NCBI RefSeq assembly: GCF_014170335.1
Contig: NZ_LZZS01000030.1
Coordinates: 110,419 to 174,418 of the forward strand
From: Achromobacter sp. UMC46
Lineage (GTDB): Bacteria > Pseudomonadota > Gammaproteobacteria > Burkholderiales > Burkholderiaceae_B
Length of the DNA: 64,000 nt
Direction of reading: 5' to 3'
Part shown: positions 51,488 through 60,644 of the stretch, one piece after another
Layout of the letters: every line of letters begins with the position of its first letter
Numbering within the stretch: position 1 is the first letter of the stretch
Program-made: the position numbers and the translations under genes
The notes under the pieces: generated by a model
What the model saw: only the letters and a program-made list of their open reading frames with translations
Told to the model about the DNA's origin: nothing
Databases searched by the model: none

Positions 51488-52822
51488 TCAGTCGCGCGTT
51501 TCCAGCACCTTGTTGATGCGCAGCGCCACCAAGGTGCACGCCGCTCCCGACAGCAGATAGACGCTGACGGCCACCAGCCCGAAGCGCGCCGACAACCCCA
51601 ACGCGACCAGCGGCGCGAAGGCCGCGCCGATCAGCCACGCCATATCGGACGTGAGCGCCGCGCCCGTGTAGCGGAAACGGCGCGTGAAGTTGGCGGTGAC
51701 CGTGCCCGACGCCTGTCCATACGACAGGCCCAGCAGCGCGAAGCCCACCAGGATGAACGCGTCCTGCCCCATCGGGCCGCCGCCCAGCAGCCAGGGCGTG
51801 AACAACGCGAACACGGCGATCAGCACGGCCAGCAGACCCAGCGTGGTGCGCCGGCCGATGCGGTCGGCCAGCCAGCCCGACATCACCGTTCCCAGGATGC
51901 CGATCACCGCGCCGATGATCTGCACGATCAGCACGTCCGAGATCTGTTGCGTGGCGCTGACGGCGATCCATGACAACGGGAACACCGTCACCAGGTGGAA
52001 CAGCGCATAGCTGGCCAGCGCCGCGAAGGCGCCGATGAACAGGTTGTAGCCTTGCGAGCGCACCATCTCGGCGATGCTGATGGGTTCCAGTTCGCCCTCT
52101 TCCAGCAACTGCGTGTATTCCTCGGTGACGACCAGGCGCAGCCGCGCGAATAGCGCCACCACGTTGATGGCAAAAGCGACGAAGAACGGATAGCGCCAGC
52201 CCCATTCTAGGAAGTCGGCCTGGGTCAGCGTGACGTGCAGGTACAGGAACAGCGCGCTGGCCACCATGAAGCCGACGGGCGCGCCCAACTGGCCCATCAT
52301 CGAATACCAGCCGCGGCGGTTGGGCGGCGCGTTCAGCGCCAGCAGCGACGGCAGCCCGTCCCATGACCCGCCGAACGCCAGCCCCTGCAGGCAGCGGAAC
52401 ACCGCCAGCAGCGTGATGGCGTGCGCGCCGATGGTGTTGTAGCTGGGCAGGAACGCCATGCCCACCGTGGCCGTTCCCAGCAGGAACAGCGCGACCGTCA
52501 ACTTTGTGGCGCGCCCCCAACGCCGCTGGATCGCCATCGACAACGCGGTGCCGATGGGACGCATGATGAACGCGAAAGAGAAGATGACGAAGGCCCAGAG
52601 CGTGCCTTCCAGCTGCGGTTCGAAGGGGAAGAAGACCTTCGGAAAAACCAGTACGCAGGCGATGCCGAACACGAAGAAATCGAAGTATTCGGAGGCGCGT
52701 CCCACCACCACGCCGACGGCGATTTCACCAGGGGCCACCTTGGCATGGCTGGCCCCGCCGGCCGTCGCCCCGGGACCGGGAACGGAAGGGGCCTGACCGG
52801 GATATTGCGTGGTGGTCGACAT
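51488..52822 (-). CDS. MFS transporter, metabolite:H+ symporter (MHS) type
   Basis: A 444-residue carrier with twelve hydrophobic segments. MHS features: VVVGRASEYFDFFVFGIACV in the first helix, IMRPIGTALSMAIQRRWGRA, FRCLQGLAFGGSWDGLPSLL. The central loop WLADRIGRRTT is the second MFS motif. Related proteins import dicarboxylates or similar acids. The N terminus has an extended Gly/Pro-rich cytoplasmic part. It is convergent with the deacetylase gene and divergent from the cyo operon. Confidence 0.85.
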   Translation of the reverse strand: MSTTTQYPGQAPSVPGPGATAGGASHAKVAPGEIAVGVVVGRASEYFDFFVFGIACVLVFPKVFFPFEPQLEGTLWAFVIFSFAFIMRPIGTALSMAIQRRWGRATKLTVALFLLGTATVGMAFLPSYNTIGAHAITLLAVFRCLQGLAFGGSWDGLPSLLALNAPPNRRGWYSMMGQLGAPVGFMVASALFLYLHVTLTQADFLEWGWRYPFFVAFAINVVALFARLRLVVTEEYTQLLEEGELEPISIAEMVRSQGYNLFIGAFAALASYALFHLVTVFPLSWIAVSATQQISDVLIVQIIGAVIGILGTVMSGWLADRIGRRTTLGLLAVLIAVFALFTPWLLGGGPMGQDAFILVGFALLGLSYGQASGTVTANFTRRFRYTGAALTSDMAWLIGAAFAPLVALGLSARFGLVAVSVYLLSGAACTLVALRINKVLETRD

Positions 52823-52948
52823 GGGTTTGCTCACTGTAGGAGGTCCGGAATACGCCACTGCCTTGCACACTTTTGTTCTTTTTACCCTAGATTTTTCGCG
52901 GCTTCCAGCGTAGTGTTGCGTTTACCTCCCACGGTTACGTTTCGAGGT

Positions 52949-53998
52949 ATGGCTATGCCGTCCTTCACCAGGCTCCGCGGATTGATCCTGATTGCCGCCC
53001 TGCCATTGCTCGCCGGATGCAATGCGGTGCTGCTGTCGCCATCAGGCGATGTGGCGCTTCAACAGCGTAATCTGATCATCATCTCCACCGGCTTGATGCT
53101 GCTGATCATCGTGCCGGTGATCTTCCTGACTTTCCTGTTCGCATGGCGCTATCGGGCCAGCAACAAAGAGGCCCACTACGACCCGGAATGGAACCACTCC
53201 ACGATGCTGGAGCTTCTGATCTGGGCCGCGCCGCTGCTGATCATCATCGCCCTGGGCGCACTGACCTGGGTCAGCACCCATCAACTGGATCCCTACCGGC
53301 CGCTTGCGCGCTTGTCCGAAGGACGCGAGGTCCCGGCGGGCACCAAGCCGCTTGTCGTCGAAGTGGTGGCGCTGGACTGGAAATGGCTGTTCCTGTATCC
53401 CGAGCAAGGCATCGCCACGGTCAATGAGCTGGCCGCGCCGGTCGACCGCCCCATCCAGTTCAAGATCACGTCGTCCACCGTGATGAACTCCTTCTTCGTG
53501 CCGGCGCTGGCCGGCCAGATCTACGCCATGCCCGGCATGCAGACCACGCTGCACGCGGTGATCAACCACCCCGGCGAATACGAAGGCCTGTCCGCCAACT
53601 ACAGCGGATCGGGCTTCTCGGGCATGCGCTTCAAGTTCCATGGCCTGGACCAGCAGGGCTTCGACAAGTGGGTGGCCGACGCCCGCGCGTCCACCGGCAA
53701 GCTCACCCGCGACGTCTACCTGAAGCTTGAACAACCCAGTGAACGCAACCCGGTCCAGCACTACGCCTCGGTCGCGCCCGGCCTGTTCGACGCCATCGTG
53801 AACCGTTGCGTCGAAGGCAACCGCATGTGCATGAAAGATGCGATGGCCATCGACTCGCAAGGCGGCATGGGCATCCCGGGCGCGCTCAACATCACTACGC
53901 TGGACACGGAAACGCGCGAGCGCCTGGGCCTGACCGGCACGCCGCCGCGCAAGTATGTAGGCGCCATGTGCACGTCCACCGAAGGGCTCGTGCTGTAG
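52949..53998 (+). CDS. cyoA: cytochrome bo3-type ubiquinol oxidase subunit II
   Basis: A 349-residue lipoprotein: lipobox LLAGC with Cys24, then two membrane helices (NLIIISTGLMLLIIVPVIFL and LLIWAAPLLIIIALGALTWV). The periplasmic cupredoxin domain (VVALDWKWLFLYPEQGIATV, NSFFVPALAGQIYAMPGMQT) lacks the CuA Cys pair, so it is a quinol and not a cytochrome c oxidase subunit. The second in-frame ATG at 52955 has better spacing from the AGGT ribosome site and is an alternative start. Confidence 0.93.
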   Translation: MAMPSFTRLRGLILIAALPLLAGCNAVLLSPSGDVALQQRNLIIISTGLMLLIIVPVIFLTFLFAWRYRASNKEAHYDPEWNHSTMLELLIWAAPLLIIIALGALTWVSTHQLDPYRPLARLSEGREVPAGTKPLVVEVVALDWKWLFLYPEQGIATVNELAAPVDRPIQFKITSSTVMNSFFVPALAGQIYAMPGMQTTLHAVINHPGEYEGLSANYSGSGFSGMRFKFHGLDQQGFDKWVADARASTGKLTRDVYLKLEQPSERNPVQHYASVAPGLFDAIVNRCVEGNRMCMKDAMAIDSQGGMGIPGALNITTLDTETRERLGLTGTPPRKYVGAMCTSTEGLVL

Positions 53999-54079
53999 CG
54001 GCTTGCCGCAAGTCCGTCGCGACACGGGCCGGCCGATGCAGGGGCTTCATGAAATTGTGGTCTTTACGCTGGAATCGAG

Positions 54080-56083
54080 ATGCCTGATCAACCTGACCTC
54101 ATCAAGCTGATCTTCGGTCGACTGACCTGGGACGCCATCCCCTTTCACGAACCCATCCTGCTTGCCACGTTCTTCATGGTGGCAGTGGGCGGCATCGTCG
54201 TGCTGGGCTCCATCACCTACTACAAGAAATGGGGCTACCTGTGGCACGAATGGTTCACCAGCATCGACCACAAGAAGATCGGGATCATGTATGTGATCCT
54301 GGGCATCGTGATGCTGCTGCGGGGCTTCGCCGACGCCATCATGATGCGCTTGCAGCAGGCGGTGGCCTTCGGCGATTCGGCCGGCTACCTGCCCCCGCAC
54401 CACTATGACCAGATCTTCACCGCGCATGGCGTGATCATGATCTTTTTCGTGGCCATGCCGCTGGTCACGGGGCTGATGAACTACATCGTGCCGCTGCAGA
54501 TCGGCGCGCGCGACGTGGCCTTCCCCTTCCTGAACAACTTCAGCTTCTGGATGACGACGGGCGGCGTGATACTGGTGATGATGTCGCTGTTCGTCGGCGA
54601 ATTCGCGCGCACGGGCTGGCTGGCGTACCCCCCCTTATCGGGGATCATGCAGAGTCCGGACGTGGGGGTCGACTACTACATATGGGCCTTGCAGATAGCG
54701 GGGGTGGGAACCCTGCTATCCGGCGTCAACCTGCTGGTCACCATCGTCAAGATGCGCGCGCCCGGCATGACCATGATGCGCATGCCCATCTTCACCTGGA
54801 CCGCGCTGTGCACCAACGTGCTGATCGTGGCCGCCTTCCCCGTGCTGACCGCCGTGCTGGCCCTGCTGTCCATGGACCGCTACGTCGGCACCAACTTCTT
54901 CACGGCCGACTTCGGCGGCAACGCCATGATGTACGTGAACCTGATCTGGATCTGGGGCCACCCCGAGGTCTATATCCTGATCCTGCCCGCCTTCGGCATT
55001 TTCTCGGAAGTGGTGTCCACCTTCTGCAGCAAGCGCCTGTTCGGCTATGCGTCCATGGTGTACGCCACCGTCGTGATCACGGTGCTGTCGTACCTGGTCT
55101 GGCTGCATCACTTCTTCACCATGGGGTCCGGCGCCAGCGTGAACTCGTTCTTCGGGATCACGACAATGATCATCTCGATCCCGACCGGCGCGAAGATCTT
55201 CAACTGGCTGTTCACCATGTACCGCGGCCGCATCCGCTTCGAAGTGCCGATGCTGTGGACGATGGGCTTCATGGTCACCTTCGTGATCGGCGGCATGACG
55301 GGCGTGCTGCTGGCGGTTCCCCCCGCCGACTTCGCGCTGCACAACAGCCTGTTCCTGATCGCCCACTTCCACAACGTCATCATCGGCGGCGTGCTGTTCG
55401 GGCTGATGGCCGGCATCACGTACTGGTTCCCCAAGGCGTTCGGCTACAAGCTCGACCCGTTCTGGGGCAAGTGCTCGTTCTGGTTCTGGCTGGTGGGCTT
55501 CTACGTGGCGTTCATGCCGCTGTACGTGCTGGGGCTGATGGGCGTGACGCGGCGCGTGAACCACTTCGAAGACATGTCGCTGCAGATCTGGTTCCAGGTG
55601 GCGGCCTTCGGCGCGCTGCTGATCGCCTGCGGCATCGCCAGCTTCATCATCCAGCTGGTGGTCAGCTACCGCCGGCGCGACCAGTTGCGCGACGACTCCG
55701 GCGACCCCTGGAACGGCCGCACGCTGGAATGGTCCACGTCGTCGCCCCCGCCCAACTACAACTTCGCGTTCACGCCGCGCGTGCATGACCTGGACGCCTG
55801 GTGGCAGATGAAGCAGCACGGCTACGAACGGCCGCAACAGGGCTTCATCCCCATCCACATGCCGAAGAACACCTGGGCGGGCATCGTACTGGCGGCGATC
55901 AGTGTAGTGATGGGCTTTGCGCTGATCTGGCACATGTGGCCGCTGGCCGTGCTGTCGTTCGCGGCGCTGATCCTGGTGTCCATCATCCATACCTTCAACT
56001 ACAAGCGCGACTACTACGTGCCGGCCGACGAGGTCGTGCGCGAAGAAGACGCCCGTACAAGGTTGCTCGCGAAACATGTCTGA
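54080..56083 (+). CDS. cyoB: cytochrome bo3-type ubiquinol oxidase subunit I
   Basis: The protein has 667 residues, the usual CyoB length. The heme-copper core is complete: [15 protein letters not shown] (low-spin heme His), the CuB/Tyr motif [24 protein letters not shown] with CuB His pair, and [12 protein letters not shown] with the high-spin heme and low-spin heme His. It reduces O2 to water while pumping protons. The N-terminal extra helix and [12 protein letters not shown] typical of CyoB are present. Its stop overlaps cyoC. Confidence 0.96.
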   Translation: MPDQPDLIKLIFGRLTWDAIPFHEPILLATFFMVAVGGIVVLGSITYYKKWGYLWHEWFTSIDHKKIGIMYVILGIVMLLRGFADAIMMRLQQAVAFGDSAGYLPPHHYDQIFTAHGVIMIFFVAMPLVTGLMNYIVPLQIGARDVAFPFLNNFSFWMTTGGVILVMMSLFVGEFARTGWLAYPPLSGIMQSPDVGVDYYIWALQIAGVGTLLSGVNLLVTIVKMRAPGMTMMRMPIFTWTALCTNVLIVAAFPVLTAVLALLSMDRYVGTNFFTADFGGNAMMYVNLIWIWGHPEVYILILPAFGIFSEVVSTFCSKRLFGYASMVYATVVITVLSYLVWLHHFFTMGSGASVNSFFGITTMIISIPTGAKIFNWLFTMYRGRIRFEVPMLWTMGFMVTFVIGGMTGVLLAVPPADFALHNSLFLIAHFHNVIIGGVLFGLMAGITYWFPKAFGYKLDPFWGKCSFWFWLVGFYVAFMPLYVLGLMGVTRRVNHFEDMSLQIWFQVAAFGALLIACGIASFIIQLVVSYRRRDQLRDDSGDPWNGRTLEWSTSSPPPNYNFAFTPRVHDLDAWWQMKQHGYERPQQGFIPIHMPKNTWAGIVLAAISVVMGFALIWHMWPLAVLSFAALILVSIIHTFNYKRDYYVPADEVVREEDARTRLLAKHV

Positions 56084-56717
56084 TACCCTGGCCCCCACCC
56101 TGCCCGGCGGCACTGCGCCGCCCCCGGAGCCCGTGTTCTACGTCGCGGGCGAACACCATCCCAAGAACGGCACCCTGCTGGGGTTCTGGGTCTACCTGAT
56201 GAGCGACTGCCTCATCTTCGCCTGCCTGTTCGCGACCTACGGCGTGCTGGGCCGCAATTACGCGGCGGGCCCGTCGGGCGCCGACCTGTTCGACCTGCCG
56301 CTGGTGGCGGTCAACACGTCCCTGCTGCTGCTGTCGTCCATCACCTACGGCTTCGCCATGCTGGAGATGCGGCGCAACCGCATCGGCGCGACCCAGTTGT
56401 GGCTGGCGGTCACCGGCATCCTCGGCCTGGGCTTCCTGTCGCTGGAACTGTATGAATTCGCGCACCTGATCCACCAGGGCGCCGGCCCCCAGCGCAGCGC
56501 CTTCCTGTCGTCGTTCTTCACGCTGGTCGGCACGCACGGGCTGCACGTCACGTTCGGCATCGTCTGGCTGGTGACGATGATGATCCAGGTGCAGATGCAC
56601 GGACTGATCCCTGAAAACCGGCGCCGCCTGATGTGCTTGTCGATGTTCTGGCACTTCCTGGACCTGATCTGGGTCGGCGTGTTCACCTTCGTGTACTTGA
56701 TGGGAGTGCTGCCATGA
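56076..56717 (+). CDS. cyoC: cytochrome bo3-type ubiquinol oxidase subunit III
   Basis: A 213-residue subunit with five hydrophobic helices ([60 protein letters not shown]). The start lies 8 bp before the cyoB stop and the gene ends in an ATGA overlap with cyoD. Conserved [12 protein letters not shown] and GTHGLHV are standard subunit III features. Confidence 0.95.
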   Translation: MSDTLAPTLPGGTAPPPEPVFYVAGEHHPKNGTLLGFWVYLMSDCLIFACLFATYGVLGRNYAAGPSGADLFDLPLVAVNTSLLLLSSITYGFAMLEMRRNRIGATQLWLAVTGILGLGFLSLELYEFAHLIHQGAGPQRSAFLSSFFTLVGTHGLHVTFGIVWLVTMMIQVQMHGLIPENRRRLMCLSMFWHFLDLIWVGVFTFVYLMGVLP

Positions 56718-57136
56718 GCTCGCACATGGACAACCTGGCCGATCACGGGCATGGCGGCCACGGCCACGGCGGCGGCCACGACCACCACGACGACGATGAC
56801 GGCGCCGGCCACGGCACGCTCAAGAGCTACTTCACGGGCTTCGTGCTGGCGGCCATCCTGACCGCCATCCCGTTCTGGCTGGTAATGGACCGCGTCTTCG
56901 CCAATTCGCGAACGACCGCGCTGGTGATCCTGGCCTTCGCCGTCGTGCAGATCGTGGTCCACATCGTGTACTTCCTGCACATGGACGCCAAGTCCGAAAG
57001 CGGGTGGAACATGTTGGCGTTAATATTCACGCTGGTGCTGGTCGTAATCACGCTCAGCGGGTCAATCTGGATCATGTATCACTTGAACTCCAATATGATG
57101 CCCATGTCCACTCACGACATGCGGAATATGCCCTGA
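56714..57136 (+). CDS. cyoD: cytochrome bo3-type ubiquinol oxidase subunit IV with His/Asp-rich N terminus
   Basis: A 140-residue subunit. The core (LKSYFTGFVLAAILTAIPFW, VVQIVVHIVYFLHMDAKSES, GWNMLALIFTLVLVVITLSG) is normal CyoD with three helices. The N-terminal 35 residues are longer than in E. coli and rich in His, Gly and Asp (about 12 His between residues 4 and 33), and the C terminus is Met/His-containing. Such a tail could bind metal ions. Start and stop both overlap neighbours. Confidence 0.93.
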   Translation: MSSHMDNLADHGHGGHGHGGGHDHHDDDDGAGHGTLKSYFTGFVLAAILTAIPFWLVMDRVFANSRTTALVILAFAVVQIVVHIVYFLHMDAKSESGWNMLALIFTLVLVVITLSGSIWIMYHLNSNMMPMSTHDMRNMP

Positions 57137-57915
57137 TGGCAGCAGTAAAAGACACTCATACCGGCGACACCCCCCGTAGTCCGCGCAGCAAAACCACCCT
57201 GGTCATCCTGGGCGTGGTTGCTGTCGCGCTGTTCGCGGGCCTGTGCGCCCTGGGCACCTGGCAGGTCCACCGGCTGGCCTGGAAACGCGACCTGATCGCG
57301 CAAGTCAATCAGCGGGCGCACGCGCCGACCACGCCGGCCCCCGGCAAGCGCGATTGGCAGGCCCTGAGCTTCAACAATGCCGAGTACCGTCACGTGGCCG
57401 CCTCCGGCACGTTCCAGTACGACCGCCAGACGCTGGTGCAAGCCGCCACCGACCTGGGCAGCGGCTACTGGGTCATGACCCCGCTGCAATTGGCCGACGG
57501 CGGCACCGTGCTGGTCAACCGCGGCTTTGTGCTGCCGGAATGGCGCAAGAACGCGGCCGCGTCCACGCAAGCGCCGGCCGAGGGCAGCGTCACGGGCCTG
57601 TTGCGCATGGGCGAACCCGGCAGCGGTTTCCTGCGCAACAACGATCCGGCGGCCAACCTCTGGTATTCGCGCGACCTGCCGGCCATCGCCACTGCGCGCG
57701 GCCTGACCGACGTGGCGCCGTACTTCATCGACGCCGACGCGGCGTCCAGCCCGAACCGGGATCCCGCGAAAGCGCCCGTCGGCGGCCTGACAGTGCTGAG
57801 CTTCCCGAACAACCACCTCGTCTACGCCATCACCTGGTATGCGCTGGCGCTGATGATCGTCGTCGGCGTGGTGATCTTCGTGCGCGAAGAGAAAAAGGCG
57901 CGCGGCAAGGCCTGA
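57136..57915 (+). CDS. SURF1-family oxidase assembly protein
   Basis: A 259-residue protein starting at a TGATG overlap with cyoD. The N-terminal helix (LVILGVVAVALFAGLCALGT, followed by WQVHRLAWKRDLI) and the C-terminal helix (HLVYAITWYALALMIVVGVV) flank a periplasmic domain with the SURF1 motifs ASGTFQYDRQTLV, GYWVMTPL, VLVNRGFVLPEWR. SURF1 aids heme insertion in subunit I. It occupies the place where E. coli has cyoE, which is not in this operon. Confidence 0.92.
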   Translation: MAAVKDTHTGDTPRSPRSKTTLVILGVVAVALFAGLCALGTWQVHRLAWKRDLIAQVNQRAHAPTTPAPGKRDWQALSFNNAEYRHVAASGTFQYDRQTLVQAATDLGSGYWVMTPLQLADGGTVLVNRGFVLPEWRKNAAASTQAPAEGSVTGLLRMGEPGSGFLRNNDPAANLWYSRDLPAIATARGLTDVAPYFIDADAASSPNRDPAKAPVGGLTVLSFPNNHLVYAITWYALALMIVVGVVIFVREEKKARGKA

Positions 57916-57934
57916 CGCCCTGGCCTCGTCCCGT

Positions 57935-57962
57935 AAAAAAAGCTCCCTCGGGAGCTTTTTTT
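57935..57962. terminator. intrinsic terminator of the cyo operon
   Basis: An AAAAAAGCTCC/GGAGCTTTTTT hairpin with a CTCG tetraloop and a 7-T tail, 20 bp after the SURF1 stop. It separates the operon from the convergent NAMPT gene. Confidence 0.93.
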
Positions 57963-58004
57963 GTCACGGGATAGTTGGCCACGGGCGATCTGGCCACCCG
58001 ATAG

Positions 58005-59699
58005 TCAGCGCGCCGCCCAGTCGATGCTGCCCGGCGCGGGGCACGTCCACGACGATTGCAGCCGTTCCCGGATCTGGGCCAGGCTCTGCTCCACCAGCAG
58101 GTTGCCGTCCCGGAACACCGGCACCAACGCGCCGCCCTCGGCCTGCTCGGGCGTCTGCTGGTCGTGCAGCACATAGCCGGTTGCGGTTTCATCGACCCGC
58201 AAGAGGCCCTTGGCCGAGCGCTTCACGCCCGAATCCGTGACCGGGTCCTTCACCAGTTCCTGGGGCTCGCCGTCGACTTCGGCGTACGTCGCCTTCAATG
58301 CCCAGCCGAAGGTGTCGCGCGTCAGGTACTGGTAGGTATAGGACCCGATGCCCAGCACGACGTTGCCGGAGGCGAAGCCCTTCTTTTCCAGCCGGACCAG
58401 AATGTCGCGGCCGCGGGCCAACGTGATGGAATCGCCATAGATCAGGCCTACGTGCGGGTCCAGCAGCTTGTAGCCGCGGTCCGTCACCACGCCGCCGAAG
58501 GTGTCCCACAGGCACTGCACCGCGCCCTTCACTTCGGCTTCGCGCAACGCTTGGCCGGCGCACGCGTTCTCGCCCAACAGCCAGTAGGCGCCGGTCGCCG
58601 CATCGCGCACCGCCTCGGCACCGTCGCGGGCGGCGGCGGCCATTGCCGCGGCGTCCCCGACGCTTGGCACGTCCGAGCAGAAGTAGCCCGTCAGGATCTT
58701 CACGGGGTCGCCCGAATCGGGGCGGAACACAACCTTGGCGTTGCCGAATGGGTCGGGCCGGCGCGCCAGGATCTCGGGCTTCAATGCGGCGGCAAAGTCC
58801 GTCACCACCTGCCAGAAGTCCCAGGTGTCCGACACCACCGACACGATGCCCGCCGGGTAGACCTGCGTGACCAGGCGGCGGATGGTCGCGATCTCGCCTT
58901 CCTTGCTGCCCAGGCACATGACCGAGTGCTCGGTCGCCGGGACCGAGCCGCCAATCAATTCTCGGTCGGAATCGGCGCCGTAGAGGTCTTCCAGGTAGTC
59001 GATGGCCGGAATCGTGTCCGTACCGGTGAACGACAGCAAGTGCCCCGCGCCGCTCTTGCGGGCGTCGTAAAGACCCGACATGCCGCGCATCGAGAAGTCG
59101 TGCCCCTGCCAGTTCACGAAGTCCATCGGGCTGCCGGTCAGGCGCGCGAAGTAGGTCAACAGCTTGCGGTATTCGAAGGCGATGGTCGCCACCGTCGACG
59201 CCTTCCAGGACTCGCAGCTGAACAGCGTCTCGATATAGGTCACGAGCCACGCGAACGCCGGATGCGTGTTGATGAAAGTCACCGGCGGCACGCGGATATC
59301 CACGCGCGCGCCCTCGGGCACCGAACGGATCTCCAGCGGCAGATAGCCCAGTTCATACAGCGCCTGCAAGTGGTCCACGGTGACCGCACCCTTGCCCAGC
59401 GCGTTGTCCACGCGGCGCTGGTACTGGCGCACGGCCACGCCGGCCGGCTTGCCGAAGAATTCGCGGTCGAACAGGTCGATCAGGATTTCCTTGATGAAAC
59501 CTTGCAGGCCGAACCAGACAATCTTGCCGTCGAACAGTTCAGGCAGCACCGGCGCCAGCCGGGCGGAACGCGGCGTGAAGTTGGCCAGGATCTTGTTGGT
59601 GCCCTTGGGATACTGGAACGGGTGGCCCGTCTTGTAGAAGTCGGCTTGCAGAAAAGGGTTGATGCCGTTCTTGACGGTAAGGTCGTCGCGGGTGTTCAT
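58005..59699 (-). CDS. nadV: nicotinamide phosphoribosyltransferase (NAMPT/NadV family)
   Basis: A 564-residue enzyme, longer than the roughly 490-500 residues of typical NAMPTs. The start DFYKTGHPFQYPKGT is the family hallmark. The loop GHDFSMRGMSG carries the Asp that selects nicotinamide over nicotinate in human NAMPT. The phosphoribosyl site FRPDSGDPVKIL and IYGDSITL are intact. An extra 30-40 residues sit after the RPDSGDP strand (DVPSVGDAAAMAAAARDGAE...). It makes NMN from nicotinamide and PRPP. It starts 15 bp after a Prs-like gene and is under the NrtR gene upstream. Confidence 0.9.
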   Translation of the reverse strand: MNTRDDLTVKNGINPFLQADFYKTGHPFQYPKGTNKILANFTPRSARLAPVLPELFDGKIVWFGLQGFIKEILIDLFDREFFGKPAGVAVRQYQRRVDNALGKGAVTVDHLQALYELGYLPLEIRSVPEGARVDIRVPPVTFINTHPAFAWLVTYIETLFSCESWKASTVATIAFEYRKLLTYFARLTGSPMDFVNWQGHDFSMRGMSGLYDARKSGAGHLLSFTGTDTIPAIDYLEDLYGADSDRELIGGSVPATEHSVMCLGSKEGEIATIRRLVTQVYPAGIVSVVSDTWDFWQVVTDFAAALKPEILARRPDPFGNAKVVFRPDSGDPVKILTGYFCSDVPSVGDAAAMAAAARDGAEAVRDAATGAYWLLGENACAGQALREAEVKGAVQCLWDTFGGVVTDRGYKLLDPHVGLIYGDSITLARGRDILVRLEKKGFASGNVVLGIGSYTYQYLTRDTFGWALKATYAEVDGEPQELVKDPVTDSGVKRSAKGLLRVDETATGYVLHDQQTPEQAEGGALVPVFRDGNLLVEQSLAQIRERLQSSWTCPAPGSIDWAAR

Positions 59700-59714
59700 G
59701 GTTCGGTTTCCTTC

Positions 59715-60548
59715 TTAGTTGACAAGCACCGGAGCGCCAGCGCCTTCGGTGCCGGTCCAGTCGTAGGCGGTGAATATGCCGGCAAAGCGGGCGTTCAGCT
59801 CGGCCAAGCCCTTGCTGAAGATGCCGTGCGTGACATACAGGTACAGCGGCTGCCGGGTGGTGTCGCGCAAGGCGGCCGCCAGCTCCAGGAAGGTGCGGCC
59901 ACCGTCGCAGATGTCATCCACCACCAGCACCGGTTGCGCAGGGATGTCGCCGGGCACGCGGGTTTCGGTGATGCGGCCGGTAAGCGGGTCGCGGACCTTT
60001 TCGGCGTAACGGACGTCCGCCACGCCCAGCGTCTTGGCCAACGCCTGCACGCGCTTGCGGGCGCCGGCGTCCGGCGCCATCAGGGTGACGCCGCCGGCAA
60101 AGGCCGGGGCGGCCAGCGCGCGCGCCAGGAAGGCGGCGGCATCGACCACGCGGACGCGTTGCAGCAGCGCGGGCGTCACGTCGCTGTGGGGTTCGACCAC
60201 GGTCACCGTGGCGTATTGCTGATCGTTGATCAGCTTGCAGAACACCGCCACGCCCAGCGCCTCGCCCGGATTGCAGACCCGGTCCTGCCGGGCGTACGGC
60301 ACGTAGGGCATGTCCAGGTGCACCGGCACGGCCGGGTTCAGGCGGCGCAGCGCGTCCGTCAGCATCAGCAGTTGCATGACGTCGTCAGCCGACTTCAACA
60401 AGGCGTGGATACGGAACTCGGTGGCCGCATCGGCCTGGGCGCGCAATCCGGCCGGCACCGTGACCTGGCTTTCGCCGCCGGGGAACACGAACGCGGCCGG
60501 CGTATCGCTCTGGCGTCGTCCTTCTACTACCGCAGTGATGGTGAACAT
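59715..60548 (-). CDS. ribose-phosphate pyrophosphokinase-like enzyme (short, divergent)
   Basis: A 277-residue Prs homologue, shorter than housekeeping Prs (about 315). It keeps the ATP/ribose loop YVPYARQDRVCNPGEALG and the phosphoribosyl-type motif VLVVDDICDGGRTF (usual Prs: DDxxDTxGT). The allosteric region is reduced. It is coupled to NAMPT, so it probably supplies the activated ribose. In phage NARP1 the Prs-like partner instead pyrophosphorylates ADP-ribose; that alternative cannot be excluded from sequence alone. Confidence 0.87.
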   Translation of the reverse strand: MFTITAVVEGRRQSDTPAAFVFPGGESQVTVPAGLRAQADAATEFRIHALLKSADDVMQLLMLTDALRRLNPAVPVHLDMPYVPYARQDRVCNPGEALGVAVFCKLINDQQYATVTVVEPHSDVTPALLQRVRVVDAAAFLARALAAPAFAGGVTLMAPDAGARKRVQALAKTLGVADVRYAEKVRDPLTGRITETRVPGDIPAQPVLVVDDICDGGRTFLELAAALRDTTRQPLYLYVTHGIFSKGLAELNARFAGIFTAYDWTGTEGAGAPVLVN

Positions 60549-60556
60549 GATCAGCC

Positions 60557-60602
60557 CTTAGTGGCACTTTAAAACTAAGTGAAGCCAGTATAAGCCCACT
60601 TA
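60557..60602. promoter_or_regulatory. inverted-repeat cluster upstream of the Prs-NAMPT genes, candidate NrtR operator
   Basis: In this AT-rich 46 bp, CTTAGT-N11-ACTAAG (60557-60579) overlaps CACTT-N7-AAGTG (60565-60581), and a further CACTT half-site lies at 60597-60601. The position between the NrtR gene and its presumed targets fits an NrtR box. NrtR sites vary among lineages, so the match to a known consensus is not claimed. Confidence 0.5.
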
Positions 60603-60644
60603 TTGTTGATTTGCAACTATGTTGGATTCAGGATGGTCCGGCGC

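Noticed and set aside
54716..56113. Long minus-strand frame opposite cyoB
   Set aside because: Same antisense-of-membrane-protein artefact; cyoB is unambiguous.
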